Shown here: positions 52,713 to 62,248 of the stretch, one piece after another
How the letters are laid out: each line of letters begins with the position of its first letter
Position numbering within the stretch: the first letter of the stretch is position 1
Assembly (NCBI RefSeq): GCF_000759955.1
Contig: NZ_JNAL01000012.1
Coordinates: forward strand, 1 to 64,000
DNA: 64,000 bases
Origin: Prochlorococcus marinus str. MIT 9201
GTDB lineage: Bacteria; Cyanobacteriota; Cyanobacteriia; PCC-6307; Cyanobiaceae
Reading direction: 5' to 3'
Position numbers and translations under genes: made by a program
The notes under the pieces: generated by a model
Databases searched by the model: none
What the model was told of the DNA's origin: nothing
The model's input: only the letters and a program-made list of their open reading frames with translations

Positions 52713-55187
52713 TTAATCACTATATTTTTTTATAAGTTTTTCTACTCTTTTTTCTATTGGTTCATTACTTAGAGTATTTTTAAGTCTCTCAACTAATAAA
52801 GGGAAAGCAAAAGGAGTTGGAGTTTTAATCTCGTTTATAATCATCTTTAAGTTTTTTAATCTTTCTAGAGATCTCGATATTCTCTTATTTTCTAATTGAT
52901 ATTCTTTTACTTCTTGATGCGATTGCTGTATTAAAAGATGATCTTCTTCGTATTTGGTAAATACATCGTAAAAAAGACTTGAGCTTATCTGCAGTTGAGA
53001 GGAGGTTTTTGTTTTTGTGGGGCTATTTTGATTTACTAGTCCACTTATTTGTGCAATATTTTTAAATCTTCGTTTTGTTAATTCTGAAAAATTAATTGCA
53101 TTTTCAAGATCTTCTTCTAGTTTTTGGTTATCCAAAAAGTAATTAGCTTCTTTTTTTATTATGGAAAAATCATAATCTTCTGAAGTAGTTAAGCTGAATC
53201 CAAAATCATTAGCAGTAATACTAAATGTGGATTGTTTTAATTTTGTAAATCTTAAAGCCCATAAAAATCCAATTCCTTCATTTACAAATTTGCCATCAAG
53301 GGTAAAAACAAAAAGATTTGAGAAATCCCTAGTTTTATAAATTTCTATAAGGAATTCATCTTTCTTTGGAATATTGGAAAAAACCTTTTGTTTCTTTAAT
53401 ATTGGGAGTAATGAATTTAGCTCAGGATTCAAGTAATCATATTTTTCTAATTTATTGCATATATCTATTTCTTTTCTCAAGCTTTCACAAAGAAGATCAG
53501 AAATTGCCATTTGACCACCAACCCAGGAAGGGATTAGGGAACTTTTTTTTGATGATTTTTTAACGTATAAGATCATGTCTCTCATTCTTATAAATTGGAG
53601 CATTTTCCCAGCAAAGTAAAAGGTATCGCCTGGATTTAATTTTGAGGCAAAATTCTCTTCCAAATTCCCTAGTGATTTACCCTTCATATATTTAACAATT
53701 ACAAATTTGTCGCTTGTTATAGTGCCAATATTAAACTTATGCATTCTTATTAATGATTTGTCTTTTACAAAATATTTAAAGTTTTCACTTTTATTTTGTG
53801 ATTCTTCTTTGACAATCTTTTTATATTTTGGATATGCCTTGAGACATTTCCCACCATATTCTAAAAAGTCTATACACCAATTCCATTCTTGATCTTTTAA
53901 GTTTCTATAACTCCAACAATTTTTTATCCTTTCTTTTTCAATATCTGGATCAAAGCCATTTCCGCAGGCTAGGCTTACAAGATGTTGAAGGAGCACATCA
54001 TATGATAATTCAGGAAGTTTAATTTTTTCAGATATACCGCTTTTTATTATTCTTCTCATTGCACTAATCTCTAATAACTCTAAAGAATTAGTAGGCATAA
54101 AAATTATTTTTGATTTTCCTCCTGGTCTATGAGCACTTCTTCCTGCTCTTTGAATAAGCCTAGCTAAATTTTTTGCACTACCAATTTGAACGATTTGATC
54201 TACAGGTTGAAAGTCAACGCCTAGGTCTAATGAACTGGTACAGACTACCCATTTTATTAATCCGTCTTTAACCCCTTCTTCAACTCTTCTTCTATCTTCC
54301 TTATCAAGGGAACCATGATGAATGGCTATTCTCTCTTCCATCTCAGGCACAAAAAATCTGAGACATTGATACCATCTCTCAGATTGATTTCTTGTATTGG
54401 TAAATAATAAGGTACTTTTATTTTTATCCAAGATTTTTAAAAGTGAAGAATGACTTCTAATTCCTAAATGCCCACTCCATGGAAAAGTTGTTTTCTCCTC
54501 TGGTAAAACACTTATAATTTCAATTTCTTTTTGAATATTTGTATTTATTATTTTGGGTTTATTACCCCTCATTCCTACTATCGCTCTTGCCGCTTCTTCA
54601 ATATTTCCTATAGTGGCCGACATTGCCCAAATTTGTAAATTTTTTATATTCCCTCTTATCCAGCTTAAAGATAATTCGCATTGGTTACCTCTTTTACTGC
54701 CCATTAATTCATGCCATTCGTCAATAATTATTGATGATAATTCTCTAAAAATATTATTAGATTCTTTATTAGAAAGTAAAAGACTAAGAGACTCTGGAGT
54801 GGTAATAAGAATATTAGGTGGTTTCTTTAATTGCTTTTTCTTTTCATATGGAGAAGTATCTCCATTCCTGATTTCAACAGTAATATTTTTATTAAAATGT
54901 AAAGCTGCTAGTTGTATTGAATTCTTTAAATCCCTACTTAAGGCTTTTAAAGGAGTTATTAATAAAATATTTACACTAATATTATTTTTGGGATTTTCTA
55001 TCTTTGATAAAGGACCCATTATTGCTGCATAAGTTTTGCCACATCCAGTTGGGACTTGAATTATTCCATTTTCCCCATTCAAAAATGCTTCCCATGATTC
55101 AATCTGAAATGGTAATGGGTCCCAGCCATTCTTGTAAAAAAAATCTTCAATTTTAGAAATTGAATTAGTTTGCGTAATATTTTTCAT
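52713..55187 (-). CDS. Ligase-associated DExH-box helicase (Lhr-like)
   Basis: 824 residues. Superfamily 2 helicase: motif I VPTGCGKTYAA, motif II DEWHE, motif III SATIG, motif VI QRAGRSAHRPGGKSK, with the Lhr-type winged-helix and C-terminal region after about residue 400. It belongs to the family found with ATP-dependent ligase, phosphoesterase and MBL exonuclease (TIGR04121). Overlaps the ligase stop as TAATG. Confidence 0.93.
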   Translation of the reverse strand: MKNITQTNSISKIEDFFYKNGWDPLPFQIESWEAFLNGENGIIQVPTGCGKTYAAIMGPLSKIENPKNNISVNILLITPLKALSRDLKNSIQLAALHFNKNITVEIRNGDTSPYEKKKQLKKPPNILITTPESLSLLLSNKESNNIFRELSSIIIDEWHELMGSKRGNQCELSLSWIRGNIKNLQIWAMSATIGNIEEAARAIVGMRGNKPKIINTNIQKEIEIISVLPEEKTTFPWSGHLGIRSHSSLLKILDKNKSTLLFTNTRNQSERWYQCLRFFVPEMEERIAIHHGSLDKEDRRRVEEGVKDGLIKWVVCTSSLDLGVDFQPVDQIVQIGSAKNLARLIQRAGRSAHRPGGKSKIIFMPTNSLELLEISAMRRIIKSGISEKIKLPELSYDVLLQHLVSLACGNGFDPDIEKERIKNCWSYRNLKDQEWNWCIDFLEYGGKCLKAYPKYKKIVKEESQNKSENFKYFVKDKSLIRMHKFNIGTITSDKFVIVKYMKGKSLGNLEENFASKLNPGDTFYFAGKMLQFIRMRDMILYVKKSSKKSSLIPSWVGGQMAISDLLCESLRKEIDICNKLEKYDYLNPELNSLLPILKKQKVFSNIPKKDEFLIEIYKTRDFSNLFVFTLDGKFVNEGIGFLWALRFTKLKQSTFSITANDFGFSLTTSEDYDFSIIKKEANYFLDNQKLEEDLENAINFSELTKRRFKNIAQISGLVNQNSPTKTKTSSQLQISSSLFYDVFTKYEEDHLLIQQSHQEVKEYQLENKRISRSLERLKNLKMIINEIKTPTPFAFPLLVERLKNTLSNEPIEKRVEKLIKKYSD

Positions 55188-56824
55188 TATATTTTTTTCA
55201 TTAATTCATAAGCATTTTCTAGACTATTAGCATCGGTAATTTTTTTATCTTTTCTCCATTTTGTTATTCTTGGAAATCTTACTGCTATGCCTGATTTATG
55301 TCGTTTTGAAATTTGTATCTTTTCGAAAGATATTTCGAATACCATTTCTGGTTTTAATGATCGCACAGGACCAAATTTTTCTATTGTATTTTTCCTTATC
55401 CATTTATCAAGCTCTTTAATTTCATTATTCGTTAGACCAGAATAAGCACTAGCAAATTTAATTAATTCTTTGTCTTTCCATAATGCAAAACTATAGTCTG
55501 TATAAAGACCAGCTCTTTTCCCGCTTCCTCCCTTAGCATAAATCAAAACCGCATCTAGTTGCATAGGGTCAACTTTATATTTCCACCAAATACCTTTTTT
55601 TCTTCCAGAAGTATATATGGATCTCTTGTTCTTAATTACTAATCCTTCAGTATTATTTTCTCGAGATTTTTCTTTATAACTTTGAGCATCTGACCAATCT
55701 TTAGGATAGATTAAATCACATATTTTGAAAACATCAGAGATATTATTTTTAGGTTGATTTTGCCATGTTGAAAAATACTTTTCTAACTCAATTCTTCTAT
55801 TTTCTAATTTAATTTCTCTTATATCCCTTCCTTTAATCTCTAAAAGGTCATAAGCAATGAAAATTATTGGATATTTTATTTGTATTGATCTGGTGGGAGA
55901 TTTTCTATTTATTCTTTTTTGAAGAAAAGAAAAATTCAATGCAATTTGCTCTTGAAAATCCCAAACTAATAATTCCCCATCAAGAACAAAATCATCTTTT
56001 ATATTTGACATTTTATCCACTAATTCTGGGAATGATTCATTTACTAATTCTTGACCTCTTGTCCATAACGAAATATTCCCTGATCTTTTAACTAATTGAA
56101 TTCTGATACCATCGTATTTCCATTCAAACTGGAAATCATTTATGGAATTTTTAATAATTCTATCTTCAAAGGTATTTGCTAAAAGAAATGGGAATGGTTT
56201 GGAATTTAATTCTTCAAGTTTTATCTTCTTATTAATTAAAAATTCATATGAATCAACTGAAGGTTTAAAATCTCCCATTAATCTATGAGAAATTATCTCT
56301 TCATCAACATTAATTAGTTTTGCAATTGATTTTGTTATTAATCCAATAGAGACTCCTACTCTAAAGGTGCCTGTAAGAATTTTGTTGAAAATTAGATGGT
56401 CATCTTCTGGCAATGTTTCCCAAATTTTTTTAATTTCTAAATTCTTCTCATATTCATTAAGTTTTGATAAATCAGGTAATGTTTTACTTAATAATTTATT
56501 GAGAGTTATATTTGATATTTTTTTATTTCTAGAATAATTTTTGTTTTTGAGTAATAAAGTAATAACCTCAGCTGAATCACCAACTTTTAAATAACATGTA
56601 TCAATTAACCATTGAGGGTATTCATATACTTGAGAAAAAAGATTTTTTAAATATCTTCCACTAACAAATCTCTTGTTACTTTTCCCAGTTAATAAATATA
56701 TTGCCCATGAGTTATCTATAGGTTTATTTGATAAAAAATAATTTTTTAAAACTTCAATTTTATTATTTGTACTATTAATTGAATCTAGATCTGTAAATAA
56801 TTTTGAAAAATTTTTTAAGCTCAT
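55187..56824 (-). CDS. ATP-dependent DNA ligase (ligase-associated damage-response type)
   Basis: 545 residues. An N-terminal DNA-binding domain of about 200 residues, adenylation motif I EWKYDGIRIQ (nucleophilic Lys), motif III ELLVWDF, motif IV EGLVIKNK, motif V WWKYKVDP, and a C-terminal OB fold with ISKRHKSGIAVRFPRI. It resembles LigB-type bacterial ligases used in repair in addition to the replicative LigA. Overlaps the exonuclease gene by 4 bp. Confidence 0.94.
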   Translation of the reverse strand: MSLKNFSKLFTDLDSINSTNNKIEVLKNYFLSNKPIDNSWAIYLLTGKSNKRFVSGRYLKNLFSQVYEYPQWLIDTCYLKVGDSAEVITLLLKNKNYSRNKKISNITLNKLLSKTLPDLSKLNEYEKNLEIKKIWETLPEDDHLIFNKILTGTFRVGVSIGLITKSIAKLINVDEEIISHRLMGDFKPSVDSYEFLINKKIKLEELNSKPFPFLLANTFEDRIIKNSINDFQFEWKYDGIRIQLVKRSGNISLWTRGQELVNESFPELVDKMSNIKDDFVLDGELLVWDFQEQIALNFSFLQKRINRKSPTRSIQIKYPIIFIAYDLLEIKGRDIREIKLENRRIELEKYFSTWQNQPKNNISDVFKICDLIYPKDWSDAQSYKEKSRENNTEGLVIKNKRSIYTSGRKKGIWWKYKVDPMQLDAVLIYAKGGSGKRAGLYTDYSFALWKDKELIKFASAYSGLTNNEIKELDKWIRKNTIEKFGPVRSLKPEMVFEISFEKIQISKRHKSGIAVRFPRITKWRKDKKITDANSLENAYELMKKI

Positions 56825-57813
56825 ATTATTCCTTGAAAAAAAAGAACATTTATTGATTCCTTCTCAATCAAATATTTACTTATAGATTCACTGTCACCAT
56901 GATGAAAAAATACGTTTTTTGCTTCAGATTTTTTTACTACTTCCAATATTCCATCCCAATCTGCATGATCAGAGATTGCGAATCCTTTATCATACCCTGA
57001 TCTTTTTCTTAAAGCTCTTATTGACATCCATCCACTCGCAAAAGCTGTTTGAATATTTTTGAAATTTTTTAGATAAGAACCCTTACTTAAAGATGGAGGT
57101 AATAATATTAAATTTCCCTTGAGTTTATCAATCTCTTTTTTATTTTCGATTTTAATAGTTTCATTAATATCAATTCCAAGTTTTTTATAACAATTGTTTA
57201 TTTTATTAATACTACTATGGGTATAAATATTGCCTTTAAAATTTGTTTGACTAATTTCGTTCAATAATCTCTGAGCTTTCCCTAGTGAATAGCAGAAAAG
57301 TAAAGAAGTTTTCTCGGGGGAATTAGTTATCCAGTTTGAAATATTATTAGCTATTTTATTTGTTTCATCCCATTTGAATATTGGTAAACCAAAAGTACAT
57401 TCGCTTATTAAATAATCAGTTTTTACTATTTCATAGTGTCTACAAGTCTCATCTTTTTGAATTTTAAAGTCTCCTGAAATCAGCCATTTTTCTTCAGCAA
57501 AGATAAATCTTATTTGACTCGACCCAAGGATGTGGCCAGATGGATGAAAAGAAATATTGATACCATTTATTTTGAAGTTTTCACCATAATCAAAAGTCTT
57601 AATATTTATATTTTCTCCAACTCTCTCTTTAAGAAGTATTGCAGTCTCGTAAGTAGAGATGTACTCTTCACATCCGAATGTAAAGTGATCAAAATGAGCA
57701 TGAGTTACCAATGCTCTACTTACTGGATTCCTTGGGTCGATCCAAACATCAGCAAGCTCACAATAAAGATTTCCATCTTTATATGTAATTAAATCTTTTT
57801 CTTTAGTTCTCAA
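56821..57813 (-). CDS. Ligase-associated MBL-fold exonuclease
   Basis: 330 residues. Metallo-beta-lactamase/beta-CASP-like: metal site THAHFDHF, PSGHILGSSQIRF, SGDFKIQKDE and SDHADWDGI. First gene of the four-gene ligase module (TIGR04122-type). Similar to SNM1/Artemis-class nucleases by fold. Confidence 0.92.
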   Translation of the reverse strand: MRTKEKDLITYKDGNLYCELADVWIDPRNPVSRALVTHAHFDHFTFGCEEYISTYETAILLKERVGENINIKTFDYGENFKINGINISFHPSGHILGSSQIRFIFAEEKWLISGDFKIQKDETCRHYEIVKTDYLISECTFGLPIFKWDETNKIANNISNWITNSPEKTSLLFCYSLGKAQRLLNEISQTNFKGNIYTHSSINKINNCYKKLGIDINETIKIENKKEIDKLKGNLILLPPSLSKGSYLKNFKNIQTAFASGWMSIRALRKRSGYDKGFAISDHADWDGILEVVKKSEAKNVFFHHGDSESISKYLIEKESINVLFFQGII

Positions 57814-57847
57814 AACTAAATCTATTAAATAAAGTTAATTTAGCTAA

Positions 57848-58261
57848 TTATGCCCAGGCTTGTTTTGATAAAGCTATAGCTGAAATTGTAAGTAAAGCAA
57901 TTACTACAAATTTGTTACTCCAATTTATCATAAACAAACTAATTTTATTAGCCGGTACTTTATATAAAAAAGAAACTTTTTCCTCATTTCTTTTGTGTTG
58001 CTTTTCATTATTTTCTAAATAATTTAAATTACTAATTTTATTAATTAATTTAGATTCGCAATTTGATAGTTGTTCAACTTGATTTAATAAATCAAAATCT
58101 TCTGGTCTTAATAGGGTATTTAGTTCTTTAATTTGGACTTTGTTATTTGCGATAAATTCATTAACTATCTGATCGGTATTATGACCGTTCTTTATTTTTA
58201 AAAGAATATCATCTCTTTCCCAGGATTTTTCTAGGGAGTCTAAAATTTTTTTTATGCTCAT
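57848..58261 (-). CDS. Tail-anchored hypothetical protein
   Basis: 137 residues: helical charged N-terminal domain with KSWERDDILLKIKNGHNTDQ and ELNTLLRPEDFDLLNQVEQL, then one C-terminal helix (FVVIALLTISAIALSKQAWA). No signal peptide, so probably tail-anchored. Unknown. Confidence 0.65.
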   Translation of the reverse strand: MSIKKILDSLEKSWERDDILLKIKNGHNTDQIVNEFIANNKVQIKELNTLLRPEDFDLLNQVEQLSNCESKLINKISNLNYLENNEKQHKRNEEKVSFLYKVPANKISLFMINWSNKFVVIALLTISAIALSKQAWA

Positions 58262-58343
58262 TTAAGTATTTTTACTTATGATAGATTATTGCCATTATCT
58301 TATGTGGTTTATTCTTTGAGGAATAACAAAAAATAAGTTTTTT

Positions 58344-58631
58344 TTAAGATTTGCGAATTAGTCTGTTAGCAAAATAATTTATCTTTTCTTTTTCTTCAAT
58401 TTTTTTTGAATTAATTTTTGCTTTTACTTTATTTTCATTTAAATTAACTATTTCATCTGATACATTTTTACCAGTATTGAAATATCTTTTTATTTGTTCT
58501 GATTCTTCTTTATTTAATCTTTTTGTTGAACCTTTCGCATTTATTCCAAGTTTCTTGCAGGCTAAAAGTATTCTATTACTTTCGACATTAAGATCTTTAG
58601 CAAGAGTGAAAATAGGAGTGTTGATAGACAT
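58344..58631 (-). CDS. Standalone IF2 N-terminal-type domain protein
   Basis: 95 residues. Residues 6-52 (PIFTLAKDLNVESNRILLAC, KKLGINAKGSTKRLNKEE) match the IF2_N fold normally found at the N-terminus of translation initiation factor 2, which binds RNA or ribosomal components. The GTPase is absent. The lysine-rich remainder is poorly structured. A ribosome- or RNA-binding regulator is plausible but unproven. Confidence 0.75.
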   Translation of the reverse strand: MSINTPIFTLAKDLNVESNRILLACKKLGINAKGSTKRLNKEESEQIKRYFNTGKNVSDEIVNLNENKVKAKINSKKIEEKEKINYFANRLIRKS

Positions 58632-58726
58632 TATTTTTTTCTATGAAATTTATTATTAATAATATATTTATAAATTAGTAATTAAATCTATTTTTAACTA
58701 TTATTAATTTCAAATATTTTATTTGA

Positions 58727-60046
58727 TTATGCAACTTCATCTTCGAAACTATTTAAATCATTAAACTTTTTCTTCATAGTTGGATTATTTCTAGTTAATT
58801 TCTTAACCGTTAAATCTTGAGATTTGCTGTCAGCAGATAAAAGGTGTTTTTTTGAAAGAATTAGAGCCTCTTTAGTTTTTTGTAAATGAGTTATTGATTT
58901 ATCTATTTCTAAAATTGCATCATTAAATCTATCCTGGGCAAGGGATACATTTTTACCAACTGCATTCTTAAATTGCTCAAGAGTATTTTCAAAATTTGTA
59001 ATGTCATAATTCTCACGTTTCATTAAATCAATTTGTGATTTGTATTTTAAAGTTTCCATAGATGCATTTCTTAGTAAAGAAATAATTGGCAAAAAGAATT
59101 GAGGTCTAATAACATACATTTTTGGGAATCTATGTGAAACATCTACTATCCCTGCATTATATAATTCGCTATTTGGTTCTAATAGAGAAACAAGTACAGC
59201 ATACTCACAAGACTTTTGATTTCTATCTTTATCTAATTCTCTCAAAAAATCTTCGTTTTTTCTTTTAGTGCTGCCATTCAAACTTTCGTTCTTCATCTCA
59301 AACATTATTGATACAATTTCAACTTTGTTTTCATCAAATTCTCTAAAAATATAATCACCTTTACTACCTGAAGAGACATCATTATCCTTTTCAAAATATG
59401 AATTTTTAAATGCCGTAGCGCGATTAAGATTGAATTGATTTTCGCAATGGATTTCTAAGGTTTCTCCTACCATTTTGGTAGACAATCTGGATTTCATTTC
59501 TCTTAGTTCCTGAATAGTCAGGTCCCTTTCGCTAATTTTGCTTTTAAATTTTTCTTCAATTAATTTTTCATTTATTGATTGTTCAAGTCTCATCTTTTCA
59601 ATGGAAGTTGTTAATGCTGAGTTTTCTTTTTCTAATTTAGTAACAGCTTCATTGACTTTATTTTTTAATGATAATTCCGAAATTAAAGATTGGTTTTTAA
59701 TCTCGTCCTTTAATTTGTTTAATTCATTATTCAGAGAATTAATTTTATTTGTAGCTTGATTGGTTAAATCATTTAGAGCATTTTTTTTCTTCTCTTCTGC
59801 GATATTTAATTTAGATTCAAGAGCTTTGATTTCAATCTCTTTAGAGCGTTTATTTTCTATCAATTGCATTTCCATTTCTCGCCTTAGGATTTTCAATGAT
59901 TTTTTATTATCTTCTTCAGCCAATAGAAGTCGTTCCTTTATTTGTTTATTAAATTCTTCATCTTTTATTTGAAGAAGTATTTCTTCAAAGCTGCTGGGAT
60001 CAATTCGGAAAGTTTTGCCACATGAAGGGCATTTAATATCTTTCAT
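58727..60046 (-). CDS. DUF2130 coiled-coil protein
   Basis: 439 residues. Starts with a CxxC (IKCPSCGKTF) and a long Lys/Glu-rich coiled coil (about 25-180), then the DUF2130 core: SSGSKGDYIFREFDENKVEI, SIMFEMKNES, LREL-D-K-R segments and MYVIRPQFFLPIISLL. The core has the look of a restriction-endonuclease-like fold (GD...E-x-K: GDYIF then FEMKNE). Known as a cytoplasmic family with no settled role. A nuclease function would be inference. Confidence 0.85.
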   Translation of the reverse strand: MKDIKCPSCGKTFRIDPSSFEEILLQIKDEEFNKQIKERLLLAEEDNKKSLKILRREMEMQLIENKRSKEIEIKALESKLNIAEEKKKNALNDLTNQATNKINSLNNELNKLKDEIKNQSLISELSLKNKVNEAVTKLEKENSALTTSIEKMRLEQSINEKLIEEKFKSKISERDLTIQELREMKSRLSTKMVGETLEIHCENQFNLNRATAFKNSYFEKDNDVSSGSKGDYIFREFDENKVEIVSIMFEMKNESLNGSTKRKNEDFLRELDKDRNQKSCEYAVLVSLLEPNSELYNAGIVDVSHRFPKMYVIRPQFFLPIISLLRNASMETLKYKSQIDLMKRENYDITNFENTLEQFKNAVGKNVSLAQDRFNDAILEIDKSITHLQKTKEALILSKKHLLSADSKSQDLTVKKLTRNNPTMKKKFNDLNSFEDEVA

Positions 60047-60177
60047 TTTTAAATTACAAAATTAATATTAGGGAGGATTTAATATTCGAATAATGTAGTA
60101 AGAATATTCTTCTTAACTAAGAATAAACAATAGTTATATGTTATGCACTAAAAAATAAAATAAATTTTCGATGAATG

Positions 60178-60558
60178 TTATATTAATCCAGATTCTTTAA
60201 GAATATTAATTTTATTTGCTAATTCAATATCTGCGGATGATATTTTACGATCTAATTTTTTGTAAGAAGAAACTGTGTAACCACTATCATCAACGAATTC
60301 ATCTTCTGCATCTTTTAAATGCACGTTATCATTTTGAATCTCATTGTAAATATCAGATTTGTATATATTTGATTTATTAGTATTACCATACCCAAAATTT
60401 GCAATCCCTCTGGCATCTAATGCTTCCTCAACTAATATTCCAACTACTTTGGATCTACTTATAGATTCGCTTTTTGAAATTTCATCAATAATTTCAAGGA
60501 CCCTTTTTCTTGGAAGATATCCTATTCTTTTAACTTTATTTTCCATGAGGCTTTGCAT
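60178..60558 (-). CDS. Ribbon-helix-helix-like small protein
   Basis: 126 residues; a second ATG at 60546 may be the true start. RIGYLPRKRVLEIIDEISKS then ISRSKVVGILVEEALDARG fits a strand-helix-helix of the CopG/Arc type. The C-terminal half is acidic and polar with no second domain. Possible DNA-binding regulator; target unknown. Confidence 0.6.
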   Translation of the reverse strand: MQSLMENKVKRIGYLPRKRVLEIIDEISKSESISRSKVVGILVEEALDARGIANFGYGNTNKSNIYKSDIYNEIQNDNVHLKDAEDEFVDDSGYTVSSYKKLDRKISSADIELANKINILKESGLI

Positions 60559-60776
60559 ATGTCAGTATTGTAACACTTCTGTCAATTACGATTAAAGTAT
60601 TCTTTGTGGTAATTAAGTGTAAACTTAAATTATTAAAGAAAGTATAATTTTATTGAACCTTATAATAAAACAGTTTCTTAATTAGTTATTCAAAAATTTT
60701 AATATGCTTTCTCTAATTAACCACTCAAATTAGGTCAAATTTAAAATTTTTTTTCTAATATAAATTCTTAATTCTT

Positions 60777-60980
60777 ATGGAAGATAAACTTTATGACAAT
60801 GCTGACAGCTTCGCCATGTCTTTTGACGAGGAATGGAAAAATATTGATTGTGATGATCCGCGATTAAAGATAAATAAAGTATTCGAAATTTTATCTGAGC
60901 ATCCTTTTTTGGTTTCTAATCCAGAAAATGCAAGAAAAATGGCAGAATTTAGAATATTTTCACTAAAAAAATTTCAATAA
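60777..60980 (+). CDS. Small acidic hypothetical protein
   Basis: 67 residues: MEDKLYDNADSFAMSFDEEW, DDPRLKINKVFEILSEHPFL, ENARKMAEFRIFSLKKF. Soluble, helical. Not recognised. Confidence 0.65.
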   Translation: MEDKLYDNADSFAMSFDEEWKNIDCDDPRLKINKVFEILSEHPFLVSNPENARKMAEFRIFSLKKFQ

Positions 60981-61029
60981 TTATTTTTGTACTTTTATTT
61001 AAACTAGAATTTATTTTAATAATTAGGAT

Positions 61030-61203
61030 CTAAATATTTGGCGAATTAAAAAAGCCTTTACTGTACAAAAATATTATGATTCCTATAATTGGGCCTATCC
61101 CAAATACAAAAAGTACTAATTTTGCAGAATTTTTCGTTTGACCTAATTCTTGATTCTTTTTATTTCCCTTAGTTTGAATTTTTTTTGATTTTTTCTTTTT
61201 CAT
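61030..61203 (-). CDS. Single-helix membrane protein with basic N-terminus
   Basis: 57 residues from the ATG at 61201-61203 (MKKKKSKKIQTKGNKKNQEL); an upstream ATG at 61230 is less likely because the lysine block follows it. One helix (LVLFVFGIGPIIGIIIFLY). Basic cytosolic domain may contact nucleic acid or membrane surface. Confidence 0.6.
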   Translation of the reverse strand: MKKKKSKKIQTKGNKKNQELGQTKNSAKLVLFVFGIGPIIGIIIFLYSKGFFNSPNI

Positions 61204-61300
61204 GAAAAATATATTACTACAACGCAACATCGAAAAAATTTTTTGCGTTATAAAATCTTATATATTATTGATTTGGTCAAATTTGTTCAGGAATCGAAAA

Positions 61301-61317
61301 ATACAATATTGTATAAT
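61301..61317 (+). promoter_or_regulatory. Palindrome overlapping a -10 box
   Basis: ATACAATATTGTAT is a perfect 14-bp palindrome; its right arm runs into TATAAT (61312-61317). The ATG of the 68-residue gene follows after 20 bp. A repressor site over the -10 is plausible. Confidence 0.4.
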
Positions 61318-61337
61318 GTAATGAATAGAAAGCAAAT

Positions 61338-61544
61338 ATGAGTGCAACTAAGAGAGAGGAAGTAATTTCTCACCTTCGATATATAAGGTTAGAATTGAGA
61401 GAAATGCATCAAATGCTTATCAAAGAGGATTTGTTACCTGATCTAAGTGAAGCGAAAGAAGTACACGCACAACTTGATGCATTACTTGCTTTGTTATCAG
61501 ATAAAAAAGTAAAGAAAATTAAAAATCAATTTGGAAAATTTTGA
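61338..61544 (+). CDS. Small helical protein, paralogue of the gene at 62780
   Basis: 68 residues: EEVISHLRYIRLELREMHQM, LPDLSEAKEVHAQLDALLAL. Hydrophobic heptads suggest a coiled coil. The same pattern 'HLxxxRxxLxxMH ... LP ... LDxLLxL' appears at 62780 on the other strand. Confidence 0.65.
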   Translation: MSATKREEVISHLRYIRLELREMHQMLIKEDLLPDLSEAKEVHAQLDALLALLSDKKVKKIKNQFGKF

Positions 61545-61558
61545 TGTATTTGGATGTA

Positions 61559-61753
61559 TTATAAATAATTAGTCGCTGATTCAATCTTTTTTCGATTATC
61601 GTGCATTATCTCTAGTTTATTATAAATTTCTTTAATTTGTATTTGTATTGAATCAGTTGAATTTATATTACTCAAAGCATCCATCGCTGATAAAAGACTT
61701 TCCTTAGCTTCTATCAGATGTCTACATTCTTTACTGCCTGCTTCGTATGACAT
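61559..61753 (-). CDS. Small helical hypothetical protein
   Basis: 64 residues: MSYEAGSKECRHLIEAKESL, SAMDALSNINSTDS, IYNKLEIMHDNRKKIE. Probably two helices. Converges on the 68-residue gene with a 14-bp gap. Confidence 0.6.
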   Translation of the reverse strand: MSYEAGSKECRHLIEAKESLLSAMDALSNINSTDSIQIQIKEIYNKLEIMHDNRKKIESATNYL

Positions 61754-61895
61754 AGTATTTAAAGAAACTTATTATCATAAATTTATATGTAATTCTTCCG
61801 TATTGCTTGATACTCTTATCAGATAAAAGTTTATTATTGTCATTTTTAATACACTATAAAGAATAAACTTTACTAATAATTATATAAAAAAACTA

Positions 61896-62078
61896 ATGCA
61901 AGAAAATTTTAAAAATTATGAATTCTGTATTAAAGTAGCCTTAGATAACGCAAAGAAAAGAATAAATCTGCTTGATAATTTAGATAAAAAGTGTGTTTTG
62001 GACGAGTACAAAGAATGGATCAATGATGGTGTAAATAACCATAAAGTTTTAATATTAAGAGAGGACCCAATTATCTAA
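61896..62078 (+). CDS. Small hypothetical protein
   Basis: 60 residues: MQENFKNYEFCIKVALDNAK, INLLDNLDKKCVLDEYKEWI. Soluble, helical, two Cys. Not recognised. Confidence 0.6.
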   Translation: MQENFKNYEFCIKVALDNAKKRINLLDNLDKKCVLDEYKEWINDGVNNHKVLILREDPII

Positions 62079-62097
62079 GAAATAACAAAAGAATTTT

Positions 62098-62193
62098 TCA
62101 ATTATTGGCTTTCGATGTGATTTTAAATAAAAAATAAAGACTTGCAATAAAAGTAATTATTAGAATAATTGTTAAAGGAGAAAAATTATACAT
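62098..62193 (-). CDS. Single-helix membrane micro-protein
   Basis: 31 residues, MYNFSPLTIILIITFIASLY then FLFKITSKANN. AGGAG lies 4-8 bases inside the frame rather than ahead of it, so the start is not supported by an SD. Moderate confidence. Confidence 0.4.
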   Translation of the reverse strand: MYNFSPLTIILIITFIASLYFLFKITSKANN

Positions 62194-62248
62194 AATATAA
62201 TTACAATATTATTTATTAATAATATATTTCATTATAACTGCTTTTAAA

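Noticed and set aside
52713-57813. Antiphage defence island based on the helicase and nuclease genes
   Set aside because: The four families and their order match the ligase-associated repair module; no defence-specific domain is seen.
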